From Akkermansiaceae bacterium (GTDB lineage: Bacteria; Verrucomicrobiota; Verrucomicrobiia; Verrucomicrobiales; Akkermansiaceae): DNA of 33,832 bases. Both the position numbers and the translations under genes were made by a program. The notes below the pieces were generated by a model. It did not search any database and was not told the origin of the DNA. It worked only from the letters and a program-made list of their open reading frames with translations. This document shows positions 15,173-22,651 of this stretch, piece after piece (position 1 is the stretch's first letter; each line of letters starts with the position of its first letter). The stretch covers positions 1 to 33,832 of the forward strand of contig JABDMC010000075.1 of assembly GCA_013001695.1 (NCBI GenBank), in the 5' to 3' direction.

Positions 15173-16027
15173 TCAGCGGGCCCCGACTTCCTCGCCGAGG
15201 AGATCCTCCTCGCCGGCTTCGGCCTGATCGTCGCGCTCGGTGCGGATCGCCGCGAGGATCTTGCGGGTGGTGTCGAGCAACCACCGGGCGTCCTCGTCGG
15301 GAATCGGGGTGGTGGCGTGGATGGCGCGATTCCGGGCGACGCGCACCTCGTGGAGGAGGCCCACCAATTCGTGCGGAATGATGCCGGCCTGCGCGGCGGC
15401 GGGGATCAGCTCGCTGGCGCGGGCCGACTTGACCCGGATGTTCCGGTCGAAGAGCTTCCGCGAGAGGGCGGTTTCGATCGAGCGGAAGGCCTCGAGGGCC
15501 GCGAGGTCGTAGTGCCCGGAATCGTGCATCTCCTCGGCCCGGCGGAAGTGGAGGGCCTCGCGGGCGGCGAGCTTGTCGACGTTGGCCTCGCGGTCGCGCC
15601 GGTTCATGACGCGCGATATCAGGTAGACGATCAGGATTGCCCCGGCCCCGGCGAGGATGCTGGAGGCCACCATGGATATCTCCCCGGCGGCATCCGAGTT
15701 CGACACGAGGACCACCGCCTCCCCGATCTGGGCGGAGAGCCAGATGGCCACGAAGACCGGGGGGAAGAGGAGGGCCACGGCATAGAGGAGGTTGCCGACG
15801 CGGTGGGCGAGACCCGGCTGGCTCAGGGTGAGGAAGTCGATCGCGAAAAAGTACACCGACCCGCCGAGCAAGGCGAAGAGGGCATAATAGATGACGCGGA
15901 AGTGCAGGACGAATCCCGGGAAATCGAAACCGGCGGTTCCGAGGTCCTCCATCAGCGGATGGATCGCGAAGAGCAACCCGGCCAGCGCCAGCGCGAATGC
16001 GACCTTCGCCTTTGCAAAATCACTCAC
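15173..16027 (-). CDS. Four-TM membrane protein with a C-terminal HEPN-like domain
   Basis: A 284-residue protein I cannot assign to a named family. The first half holds about four hydrophobic helices (roughly 7-27, 38-64, 78-104, 118-140). A charged linker (MNRRDREANVDKLAARE) leads to a cytosolic helical domain at about 152-262. There HYDLAALEAFRSIETALSRKLFDR resembles a HEPN helix pair. LLHEVRVARNRAIHATTP carries an R-N-x-x-x-H arrangement (Arg232, Asn233, His237), matching the Rx4-6H motif of HEPN ribonucleases. HEPN domains occur in toxins, RNA-processing and defence proteins, but also in inactive regulators. The start is GTG 16027; GGGAG lies about 12 bases upstream, which is distant. 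The gene follows kamA by 35 bases on the same strand, so the two are probably one operon. Activity is inference. Confidence 0.75.
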   Translation of the reverse strand: MSDFAKAKVAFALALAGLLFAIHPLMEDLGTAGFDFPGFVLHFRVIYYALFALLGGSVYFFAIDFLTLSQPGLAHRVGNLLYAVALLFPPVFVAIWLSAQIGEAVVLVSNSDAAGEISMVASSILAGAGAILIVYLISRVMNRRDREANVDKLAAREALHFRRAEEMHDSGHYDLAALEAFRSIETALSRKLFDRNIRVKSARASELIPAAAQAGIIPHELVGLLHEVRVARNRAIHATTPIPDEDARWLLDTTRKILAAIRTERDDQAEAGEEDLLGEEVGAR

Positions 16028-16062
16028 GGGGATTCGATTCTCCCGGGGGGCGGCGCGGCACG

Positions 16063-17232
16063 CTACGACTCGGTGGGAGCCAGCTCCTGCGCTTCGGGGT
16101 AGAAGAACTCCTTGCCTTCGTAATTGCGGAGGACGAGGCCCCGTTCGTCGCGGCGAACCACGTAATCGGGATTGACGGGGATCTTACCGCCGCCACCCGG
16201 AGCGTCGATGACGAATTGCGGAACGGCGTATCCGGTGGTGTGTCCGCGCATGGCCTCGATGATGTCCACCCCGGTCTGCAGCGGGGTGCGGAGGTGCGCG
16301 GACCCCTTGATGAGGTCGCACTGGTAGAGGTAATAGGGCCGCACGCGGCACATGAGCAGCTTGTGAACAAGGGCCCGCTGCACCTCGGGGCAGTCATTCA
16401 CACCGCGCAGCAGGACGGACTGGTTTCCGAGGGGAATGCCGGCCCCGGCGAGACGTTCGAGGCCCTCGCGCACCTCGGTGGTCAGCTCCCGGGGGTGGTT
16501 GGCGTGAATGGAGAGATAGAGGGGATGGAACTTCTGCAGCATGGCGCACAACTCGGGGGTGATGCGCTGGGGCAGGAAGGTCGGAATGCGGCTTCCGATC
16601 CGGATGAACTGGATGTGGGGAATGGCGCGCAGCCGGGTGAGGATCTTCTCGAGCCGGCCGTCGGAGAGCAGGAGGGGATCGCCGCCGGACAGCAGCACGT
16701 CGCGCACCTGGGGCGTGTGCGCGAGGTATTCGAAGGCCGCCTCCCACTGGGTTTCGAGTTGCTGGTCGCCGACGCCCGAAACGACCCGCGAGCGCGTGCA
16801 GTAACGGCAGTAGGAGGCGCAACGGTCGGTCACCAGGAAGAGGACACGGTCCGGGTAGCGGTGCACGAGGCCGGGGACCGGCATGTGGGAATCTTCCCCG
16901 CACGGGTCGCTCATCTCGGCGGGGTCGTCCCAGGTTTCCTCGATGCGCGGGATGACCTGCCGCCGGATCGGGCACCCGGGATCGGAGCGGTCGACGAGAT
17001 TGAAGAAGTGCGGGGTCACCGCGGAGGCGAGCTTGGTGCCGGTCAGCAGGATCCCGGCGCGCTCCTCCTCGCTGAGCTCGAGGTGCTCTTCCAGCTGGGC
17101 GAGGGTCTGGACCCGGTTTTTCAGCTGCCACTGGGCCCGATTCCAGTCCGCAGCCTCGACCCCCGAGTCCTTCCAGTAGCCGGGGGCGGGGGAGCGAAAG
17201 GCAATTTCCGCCTCATAATCAAAGGATACCAT
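16063..17232 (-). CDS. kamA: Lysine 2,3-aminomutase family radical SAM protein (KamA)
   Basis: Radical SAM and PLP enzyme that moves an amino group from C2 to C3, classically L-lysine to L-beta-lysine. Seen: PGYWKD and WNRAQWQLKNRV at the N-terminus, VPGLVHRYPDRVLFLVTDRC, the cluster motif CASYCRYCTRS (C-x3-C-x2-C), LLSGGDPLLL, and the PLP-lysine motif PGGGGKIPVNPDYVV near the C-terminus. The track begins at TTG 17301. I prefer ATG 17232 (389 residues) because a possible promoter (TTGACA, 16 bases, TAGATT) covers 17249-17276 and family members begin near this point; ATG 17271 is the alternative. No beta-lysine acetyltransferase (AblB) is adjacent, so beta-lysine osmolyte synthesis is not supported locally. 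EpmB or glutamate aminomutase are other family options. It is followed 35 bases later by the HEPN-like gene and is divergent from the regulator. Confidence 0.93.
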   Translation of the reverse strand: MVSFDYEAEIAFRSPAPGYWKDSGVEAADWNRAQWQLKNRVQTLAQLEEHLELSEEERAGILLTGTKLASAVTPHFFNLVDRSDPGCPIRRQVIPRIEETWDDPAEMSDPCGEDSHMPVPGLVHRYPDRVLFLVTDRCASYCRYCTRSRVVSGVGDQQLETQWEAAFEYLAHTPQVRDVLLSGGDPLLLSDGRLEKILTRLRAIPHIQFIRIGSRIPTFLPQRITPELCAMLQKFHPLYLSIHANHPRELTTEVREGLERLAGAGIPLGNQSVLLRGVNDCPEVQRALVHKLLMCRVRPYYLYQCDLIKGSAHLRTPLQTGVDIIEAMRGHTTGYAVPQFVIDAPGGGGKIPVNPDYVVRRDERGLVLRNYEGKEFFYPEAQELAPTES

Positions 17233-17248
17233 CGGGTCGAGTCCGCGA

Positions 17249-17276
17249 AATCTAGAGGATTTCACTTCCATGTCAA
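17249..17276 (-). promoter_or_regulatory. Possible kamA promoter
   Basis: The minus strand has a perfect -35 TTGACA (17276-17271), a 16-base spacer and TAGATT (17254-17249, 4 of 6 to consensus). Transcription would start near 17242, about 10 bases before the ATG at 17232. If real, the upstream starts at 17271 and 17301 cannot be used from this promoter. Confidence 0.4.
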
Positions 17277-17284
17277 AAGCAGGG

Positions 17285-17312
17285 TTGACAAAAAACCGCA
17301 AATGTTGATAAT
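17285..17312 (+). promoter_or_regulatory. Sigma-70-type promoter of the SufR-like regulator
   Basis: Perfect -35 TTGACA at 17285-17290, a 16-base spacer, and -10 GATAAT at 17307-17312 (5 of 6, preceded by TT). Predicted start near 17319, giving a leader of about 32 bases before the ATG at 17351. This is the best promoter in the window. Its -35 lies back to back with the possible kamA -35, 8 bases apart. Confidence 0.78.
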
Positions 17313-17325
17313 TAAGGCCTCTTAA
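17312..17325. promoter_or_regulatory. Palindrome over the regulator transcription start: candidate operator
   Basis: TTAAG-GCCT-CTTAA is a perfect 5-bp-arm inverted repeat centred on the predicted +1 near 17319. Placement at the start of a regulator gene is typical of an autorepression site. The TGTCAA/TTGACA pair at 17271-17290 forms a second dyad. Binding by the regulator is inferred. Confidence 0.4.
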
Positions 17326-17350
17326 CTGCTTGAACCCTGACCATTAAAAT

Positions 17351-18100
17351 ATGTTCTCCCAAGCCCTGCGTGATATTGCCCGTCCGTCCTACTCCGAAAT
17401 CCTCGAAGCGCTGAAGCGATCCGACGGCCTGCCCGTCTCCGATTTGGCCCGGGAGCTCAACATGAGCTACATGGGAGTGAAACAACACTGTGTCAATCTC
17501 GAGAAGAAAGGATACCTCGAGACGTGGCGGGTGCCCCGCACCCAGGTGGGTCGCCCGGAGAAGCTCTACCGGCTGACCGCGAAGACCGATTCGCTCTTTC
17601 CGCAGGCCGGGGCCGGCCTGACCCTGAGCATCCTGAAAGGGGTGCAGCAGCTTTACGGCGAATCCGCCGCGGAGAAGCTCCTCTTCCATCACTTTGAAGA
17701 GAAGCGCAACGACTGGGCGCCGAAGGTGCGCGCCGGAAAGTCCCTTGCGGAGCGGGCCACCAAGCTGGCGGACCTGCGCGAAAGCGAGGGAAGCTTCAGC
17801 AAGTGCTGCTACGATTCCCGCGACGGCCTGCGGATCGAGGAGTTCCACAACGTCCTCACCCCGATTTTCGAGGCCTACCCGAACTCGGCGCGGACCGAGG
17901 TCATCATGATGGAGCAACTTCTCGGGACGCGCGTCCAGCGGAAGGAGATGGAGACCGGCAAGGGCCGCAAGCGCATCGTGTTCGAGATCGCAGCCCTGGG
18001 CGGACCCGCCATGCGGAACGCCGCCGAGGCTCCGGCCGCGGGCGTGCGCAACGTCCCGCCGAAGACCTCCAAGAACTCCCCGAGCTTCCTCCAGATGTAG
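17351..18100 (+). CDS. Winged-helix transcriptional regulator, SufR/DeoR-like, without the usual cluster cysteines
   Basis: A 249-residue DNA-binding regulator. Residues about 14-75 form a winged helix (YSEILEALKRSDGLPVSDLA, MSYMGVKQHCVNLEKKGYL), and VGRPEKLYRLTAKTDSLFP is the wing and linker pattern seen in SufR-like proteins. The remaining C-terminal half aligns by eye with the SufR effector region. In SufR four cysteines there bind a [2Fe-2S] or [4Fe-4S] cluster. Here the NCP-type motif reads EFHNVLTP and the following P-x-x-C reads YPNSAR; only a separate CC pair (SKCCYD) remains. So the signal sensed may differ. The gene has its own strong promoter and is divergent from kamA. The ATG at 17351 has no Shine-Dalgarno site. 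The C-terminal 40 residues are low complexity (Ala/Pro/Lys). Confidence 0.82.
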   Translation: MFSQALRDIARPSYSEILEALKRSDGLPVSDLARELNMSYMGVKQHCVNLEKKGYLETWRVPRTQVGRPEKLYRLTAKTDSLFPQAGAGLTLSILKGVQQLYGESAAEKLLFHHFEEKRNDWAPKVRAGKSLAERATKLADLRESEGSFSKCCYDSRDGLRIEEFHNVLTPIFEAYPNSARTEVIMMEQLLGTRVQRKEMETGKGRKRIVFEIAALGGPAMRNAAEAPAAGVRNVPPKTSKNSPSFLQM

Positions 18101-18129
18101 CCGCGGGAATTCCCCCCTTGGCGCCGGGT

Positions 18130-19041
18130 TCAGCGCCGCAGCGAGGCCGGATACTCTCCGGCCTCGACTAGTTCGGCGAGGGCCCTGACGACGTGGGGCT
18201 TGTCATCCGGGTAGGTCACCCCGAACCACGAGCTGGTGGTGGCGAGGGCATGGCACTCGGCGTCGCCCCTGGCGACGAGGTCATCGACCACCGTCGGGAT
18301 GTAGCATTCCGATTTGAGCTCCTTGCCGTGGGCGGCCATGAAGCGGAGGAACTCCTCTTCCAGCTGGGTGAAGAAGCGGGGAGTGAACCCCCAGAAGTTC
18401 ATCGAGACGACCGCCTCCGGGGCCAGGGTGCGGGTCTCGCCCCGGGCGGTTTCCCCGGTGATCCGGCCGTCGGCCTCCTGCTCGATGCCCAGGATCTCCT
18501 CGACGTTCTGCAGGAGCCCGTCCTTCGCCACGGTCAGCCCCCGGTTCACGCCGCCGTGGTCCGACAGGGTGCGCTCGAGGTAGTAGCCCACCAGGCAATA
18601 GGTCACGCGGGTCGTCTCGTCGGCGCCATCCAGGAACTCCGCGGCCCGCACGTAGGCGTCCCGCCCGTAAAAGTCGTCGGCATTGATGACCGCGAAGGGC
18701 TCGGCGATCACCTCGCGGGCGGCGCGGACGGCGTGGGCCGTTCCCCACGGCTTGACCCGGCCCTCCGGCAGCGTGAATCCCCGCGGGATGTCGTCGAGCC
18801 GCTGGTAGGCGTAGTCCACCTCGATCCGGTCCGCGAAGGTGTCCCCGACCTGCTCCCGGAAGACCTTCGCGAAATCCTCCCGGATCACGAAGACCACCTT
18901 CCCGAAGCCCGCCCGAATCGCATCGAAGACCGAGTAGTCGAGAATGGTCTCCCCGCCGGGACCCATCGGGTCGAGTTGCTTGAGGCCGCCGTAGCGGCTG
19001 CCCATGCCGGCGGCGAGAAGGAGAAGGGTGGGGGAGGACAT
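18130..19041 (-). CDS. Nucleotidyltransferase (NDP-sugar pyrophosphorylase-like)
   Basis: A 303-residue cytosolic enzyme of the NTP_transferase fold. The N-terminal signature LLLLAAGMGSRYGGLKQLDPMGPGG, seen as two adjacent blocks, is the nucleotide-binding loop (G-x-G-x-R, K). VINADDFYG is the metal-binding Asp motif. KPWGTAHAVRAARE is the substrate-binding GTA block. Later segments (SMNFWGFTPRFFTQLEEEF, ECYIPTVVDDLV) are typical of proteins annotated as nucleotidyltransferase or nucleotide sugar synthetase-like. The sugar and nucleotide used are unknown. The track ORF starts at 19209, but the extension is Arg/Gly/Pro-rich and unlike the family; ATG 19041 places the loop at residue 8. It is divergent from pdhA, with about 200 bases between, and its stop is 29 bases from the stop of the convergent regulator gene. 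Confidence 0.88.
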   Translation of the reverse strand: MSSPTLLLLAAGMGSRYGGLKQLDPMGPGGETILDYSVFDAIRAGFGKVVFVIREDFAKVFREQVGDTFADRIEVDYAYQRLDDIPRGFTLPEGRVKPWGTAHAVRAAREVIAEPFAVINADDFYGRDAYVRAAEFLDGADETTRVTYCLVGYYLERTLSDHGGVNRGLTVAKDGLLQNVEEILGIEQEADGRITGETARGETRTLAPEAVVSMNFWGFTPRFFTQLEEEFLRFMAAHGKELKSECYIPTVVDDLVARGDAECHALATTSSWFGVTYPDDKPHVVRALAELVEAGEYPASLRR

Positions 19042-19093
19042 CGGGTCGGAAGTGTGGCCGGAGGGTAGGGGGCGCCGCCATCCGGCAGCAATG

Positions 19094-19131
19094 GGGAATT
19101 GACGCCGGACGCTTCCCGCGGGGCAATTCCC
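19094..19131. repeat. Inverted repeat between the nucleotidyltransferase and pdhA
   Basis: GGGAATTG (19094-19101) and CAATTCCC (19124-19131) are perfect 8-base complements 22 bases apart in the 203-bp divergent region 19042-19244. They could be an operator pair or a leader hairpin. No convincing sigma-70 promoter is visible; TTGCGG, 18 bases, TAAACT just before pdhA is weak. Confidence 0.35.
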
Positions 19132-19244
19132 GGGAGCCCATCGCCCTCCCGGCCCGGCCCGGATCGCTCCCGTCCGGGGTTCTTCCCGCATCTCGCGGGC
19201 AAATCGCATTGCGGTCGGGGCAAACCCGCCCGTAAACTCGCCGC

Positions 19245-20276
19245 GTGCCGGAGGTGGAAACGCAGCACGCGCAGGTCGGGGCGGCCGAGTCGTGGGAGGA
19301 CCGGGTGCGGCGGACCTTCCGGGCCATGGTCACGGCCTACACCCTCGAGAGCAAGCTCTCCAGCCTCTACAAGGCGGGCAAGATCGTGGGGGGCGTCTAC
19401 ATCGGCCGGGGCCAGGAAGCCCTCAGCGGCGCCCTTGGGGCCTGTCTCCGGCGCGGGCAGGACATCTTCTTTCCACTCATCCGCGACCAGGCCGGCCGCA
19501 CCGCCTTCGGGGAGACCCTCCTGGATGCCACCCGCACCTACCTGGGCTCGGTCCTGGGGCCGATGCGGGGGCGCGACGGCAACATCCACCGCGGGCGGCC
19601 GCGCGAGGGACTGCCCGCCATGATCAGCCACCTCGGCGGCGGGGTGGCGACGGTCTCCGGGATGCTCATGGCGCGCCGCATGCAGGGGTCGCTGGGCACC
19701 GCCGTCGGCGCCACCTGTGCCGGGGACGGCGCCACGTCCACCGGCGCCTTCCACGAGGGCCTCAACCTCGCGGCGGTCGAGCACCTTCCGATGGTGATCG
19801 TGATCGCCAACAACCAGTATGCCTATTCGACGCCCACCGAGCGGCAGTTTGCGTGCCGGAGCCTCGTCGACCGGGCGGTGGGCTACGGCATGGCCGGGCA
19901 CGAAGTCGATGGCACCGACATGCTGGCGTGCCTCGAGGTCCTCGGGTCCGCGGTGGAGGCGGCACGGGCAGGCAAGGGGCCCCAGATGGTGGTGGCCTCG
20001 CTCCTGCGCCTCTCCGGGCACGGGGAACACGACGATGCCGCTTATGTTCCGGAAAGCGTGCGCCAGTCGCCGCTCGGCCGCGATTGCATGACGGTCGCCG
20101 AGACCCAGATGACGGAGGGCGGCTTCGCCACCGCCGGCGAGATCGCGGCGTGGCGCGAGCAGGCCGCCGAGGATGTCCAGGCGGCGGTGGCCACCGCCCA
20201 GCAGGAACCCGGGCCGGACCCGTTCCGCGACGACTGGAACGCCTACGCGACCCCCGGCTTCCGCGAACAGACCTGA
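19245..20276 (+). CDS. pdhA: Pyruvate dehydrogenase E1 component, alpha subunit
   Basis: Thiamine-diphosphate-dependent alpha subunit of the 2-oxo-acid dehydrogenase E1 enzyme, 343 residues. GKIVGGVYIGRGQEA marks the start of the TPP fold. The TPP motif is GDGATSTGAFHEGLNLAAVE ending in NN (about residues 160-189). The Ser/phosphorylation-loop region reads LRLSGHGEHDDAAYV, where many homologues have R-x-x-G-H-S. The start is GTG 19245 with no ribosome binding site; the ATG at 19326 would cut into the first conserved helix. The E1 beta gene follows 5 bases after the stop, and E2 after that. Pyruvate is the likeliest substrate; branched-chain 2-oxo acid or acetoin are alternatives. Confidence 0.93.
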   Translation: MPEVETQHAQVGAAESWEDRVRRTFRAMVTAYTLESKLSSLYKAGKIVGGVYIGRGQEALSGALGACLRRGQDIFFPLIRDQAGRTAFGETLLDATRTYLGSVLGPMRGRDGNIHRGRPREGLPAMISHLGGGVATVSGMLMARRMQGSLGTAVGATCAGDGATSTGAFHEGLNLAAVEHLPMVIVIANNQYAYSTPTERQFACRSLVDRAVGYGMAGHEVDGTDMLACLEVLGSAVEAARAGKGPQMVVASLLRLSGHGEHDDAAYVPESVRQSPLGRDCMTVAETQMTEGGFATAGEIAAWREQAAEDVQAAVATAQQEPGPDPFRDDWNAYATPGFREQT

Positions 20277-20281
20277 GAACC

Positions 20282-21250
20282 ATGGCCGAGGTGACCTACA
20301 TCGATGCCATCCGCGAGGCTCAGCACGATCTCCTCGAGAAGGACGAGCGCGTCTTCATCTATGGCCAGGACGTCGGCAAGTTCGGCGGCGCCTTCAAGGC
20401 CACCCAGGGGCTGCAGGAAAAGTTCCCGGGGCGCGTCATCGACGCCCCCATCAGCGAGGACGCCATGATCGCCATGGCGGTCGGCGCCGCGGTCGAGGGC
20501 ATGCGGCCCATCATCGAGATGCAGTTCGCCGACTTTTCCTCGGTGGGCTTCAACCAGCTCGTGAACAATGCCGGGACGCATTTTTACCGCACCGGCGTGC
20601 CGGTTCCGATCACGGTGCGCCTCCCGTCCGGGGGCACCGCGGGGTCCGGGCCGTTCCACAGCCAGATGATGGAAGCCATCTACGCGCACTACCCGGGGCT
20701 GGTGGTGGTGACGCCCGCCACGGTGGCGGATGCCTACGCGATGCTCATGGAATCCGCGGCGCTCGACGACCCGGTCCTCTACTGCGAGCACAAGTTTCTC
20801 TACCGCTGGCTGAAGGCCGACACGATGAAGGGCGACCCGCTGCCCATCGGGCAGGCGCGCATCGTGCACCCCGGCAAGCACGCCACGGTGGTGGCCTACA
20901 GCGCCATGGTACACGAGGCCCTCCGCGCCGCCGAGGAGCTGGCGACGGAAGGGTGGGAGATCGAGGTCGTCGACCTGCGCAGCGTGAAACCGCTCGATAC
21001 CGACACCGTCATGGCCTCGGTGGCGCGCACCGGCCGGTTGCTGGCGGTCGGCGAGGCCTTCCCGTGGGGCGGGGTGACCGCGGAGGTGATCTCGCGGGTC
21101 GCCAGCGAGGGGTTCCACCTTCTCGACGCGCCCCCGCAGCGCATCAACGCCCGCGACACGCCCGTCCCGTACCATCCGAACCTGTGGCGCGCCCACCGGC
21201 CGACGCTCGAATCCATCCAGGCCGCCATCCGGAACCTGCTCAGTCTGTGA
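20282..21250 (+). CDS. pdhB: Pyruvate dehydrogenase E1 component, beta subunit
   Basis: The 322-residue beta subunit pairing with E1 alpha. Seen: TYIDAIREAQHDLLEKDERVFIYGQDVGKFGGAFKAT (shown as the family N-terminus), PISEDAMIAMAVGAAVEGMRP, EMQFADFSSVGFNQLVNNAG, LPSGGTAGSGPFHSQ, YCEHKFLYR, and the C-terminal transketolase domain with EVVDLRSVKPLD and VGEAFPWGGVTAEV. The ORF track starts this frame at 19292, inside pdhA. The true start is the ATG at 20282, 5 bases after the pdhA stop, which starts the conserved protein exactly. The two subunits are tightly coupled. A 183-base gap with an inverted repeat separates it from E2. Confidence 0.96.
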   Translation: MAEVTYIDAIREAQHDLLEKDERVFIYGQDVGKFGGAFKATQGLQEKFPGRVIDAPISEDAMIAMAVGAAVEGMRPIIEMQFADFSSVGFNQLVNNAGTHFYRTGVPVPITVRLPSGGTAGSGPFHSQMMEAIYAHYPGLVVVTPATVADAYAMLMESAALDDPVLYCEHKFLYRWLKADTMKGDPLPIGQARIVHPGKHATVVAYSAMVHEALRAAEELATEGWEIEVVDLRSVKPLDTDTVMASVARTGRLLAVGEAFPWGGVTAEVISRVASEGFHLLDAPPQRINARDTPVPYHPNLWRAHRPTLESIQAAIRNLLSL

Positions 21251-21291
21251 GGCCTGCTCGATTGTTAGATAGGACCTGAATGGTGTGATTC

Positions 21292-21378
21292 CGATGTTCG
21301 ATCCCCCCACCGGCAAAGCTCCCACCAGCCAGCCCCCACAACCACGTCCCAAGATCAAACATCCAACATCGAACATCG
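21292..21378. repeat. Heptad repeat AACATCS with an inverted copy, between pdhB and the E2 gene
   Basis: Three tandem 7-base units AACATCC-AACATCG-AACATCG lie at 21358-21378. An inverted copy CGATGTTCGAT lies at 21292-21302; its 11 bases are exactly complementary to ATCGAACATCG (21368-21378). The pair could form an 11-bp stem with a 65-base loop. Short AACATCGAACATC-type repeats occur between genes in several bacteria as far as I recall. Whether it is a dispersed element here needs the rest of the genome. Confidence 0.45.
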
Positions 21379-21433
21379 TCTCTCCCACGCCGCTCCCCCC
21401 AACCGCCACAACCGTCCCTTAGACCACCACCCC

Positions 21434-22651
21434 ATGCCTGAAGTTCCCATCCTCATGCCCCAGCTTGGCGAGTCGATCGCGGAAGCCACCATCATCCGTC
21501 TCAACGTGTCGGAAGGCGACACCGTGGCGGCGGACCAGGAAGTCATCGAGGTGGAGACCAACAAGGCCACCATGGGGGTCACCACGCTCTGCGCGGGGAC
21601 CGTGCAGAAGATCCACGCGAAGGAAGGGGAGAGCTACGCGGTGGGCACCATCCTCGGGGTGCTCGACGTGACCGATGAGGAAGCCACCCGCACCGGCGTC
21701 TCGCCCGTGGATGACCAACCGGCCCCGCCGGTCCGCGAGGAGGAAGAGGAGGGGGCCCACTTTTCCACGCCGGAAGGGGAAGGGCGGGAACCGCCCGTGG
21801 TGGAGCCCAGCATCCGCGGCCTCCCGGTCCCGGCCGGGGTGAAAGGGGCCCACTACATCTCGCCGCGCATGCGGGCCCGCATGGACGAACTGGGCCTGCG
21901 GGCCGCCGACATTTCCGCCATCGTGGGAAGCGGCGCCGGGGGACGCGTCACCGTCGACGACCTCGAGAAGTTCCTGGACTACATCGAGGAATGGCCGTCG
22001 AGCACGGCCTCGCCGATGCGGCTTTCGGTGGCGGATTCCATGCGCCGCAGCTGGACGCGGCCGCTCGCTTCGGTGGGTCTTCCGGTCCGGCTGGACACGC
22101 TCCTCGCATTCCGCCGCGAGCAGGATCCGAAGCCGCCGCTGACCTTGTATCTTCTGCGCGCCTTCGCGGTGGCCCTCGCGGAGGAGCCCGCCACGGCGGG
22201 CTACCTGATCGGCGAGCAGATCGTGCATCCGCGGGCCTTCGACATCGGGGTGGCGGTGCAGGTCGAAGACGGGGTGCTGGTGCCCATCCTGCGCGACGTC
22301 GACAGCAAGCGCGTGGGCGAACTCCACGACGAATACCTCGACCTCGTGACCCAGGCCCGGAAGCGGCGGGTCCCGGAGTCGGCCCAGGGCGGCGGCATCG
22401 CCACCGTCACGAACTTCGGCACCTTCGGACTCGTGTGGGGCACGCCCATCCCGCTGCCCAGCGAAACACTCATCCTCGGCATCGGCGCCGGCATCAAGAA
22501 GCCCGTCTGGAACGAGACCGCCAAGGCTTTCGAACCGCACACCGAGTCGGAACTGATGCTCACCTTCGACCACCGCGTCGTCGACGGCGGCGGCGCCGGC
22601 ATGCTGCTCAACCGCCTCTCGGAACTGCTCCAGGAACCGGCCGAGCTGTAA
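21434..22651 (+). CDS. pdhC: Dihydrolipoamide acyltransferase E2 of the pyruvate dehydrogenase complex
   Basis: The core E2 subunit, passing the acetyl group from lipoate to CoA; 405 residues. Domains in order: one lipoyl domain (about 4-77) with VETNKATMGV, Lys44 being the lipoylated residue; an acidic Pro/Glu linker (about 90-135); a peripheral-subunit-binding domain (YISPRMRARMDELGL to GGRVTVDDL, about 141-180); and a catalytic domain ending in FDHRVVDGGGAG, with His380 and Asp384 as the active site. The start ATG 21434 gives the family N-terminus. No ribosome binding site is seen. E3 (lipoamide dehydrogenase) is not adjacent and must be encoded elsewhere. The gene shares orientation with pdhA and pdhB but may have its own regulation, given the 183-base gap. 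Confidence 0.95.
   Translation: MPEVPILMPQLGESIAEATIIRLNVSEGDTVAADQEVIEVETNKATMGVTTLCAGTVQKIHAKEGESYAVGTILGVLDVTDEEATRTGVSPVDDQPAPPVREEEEEGAHFSTPEGEGREPPVVEPSIRGLPVPAGVKGAHYISPRMRARMDELGLRAADISAIVGSGAGGRVTVDDLEKFLDYIEEWPSSTASPMRLSVADSMRRSWTRPLASVGLPVRLDTLLAFRREQDPKPPLTLYLLRAFAVALAEEPATAGYLIGEQIVHPRAFDIGVAVQVEDGVLVPILRDVDSKRVGELHDEYLDLVTQARKRRVPESAQGGGIATVTNFGTFGLVWGTPIPLPSETLILGIGAGIKKPVWNETAKAFEPHTESELMLTFDHRVVDGGGAGMLLNRLSELLQEPAEL

Noticed and set aside
17269-17301. Upstream kamA starts at TTG 17301 or ATG 17271
   Set aside because: No ribosome binding site, and they overlap the divergent promoter boxes; the extra residues are not typical of the family. Not fully excluded.
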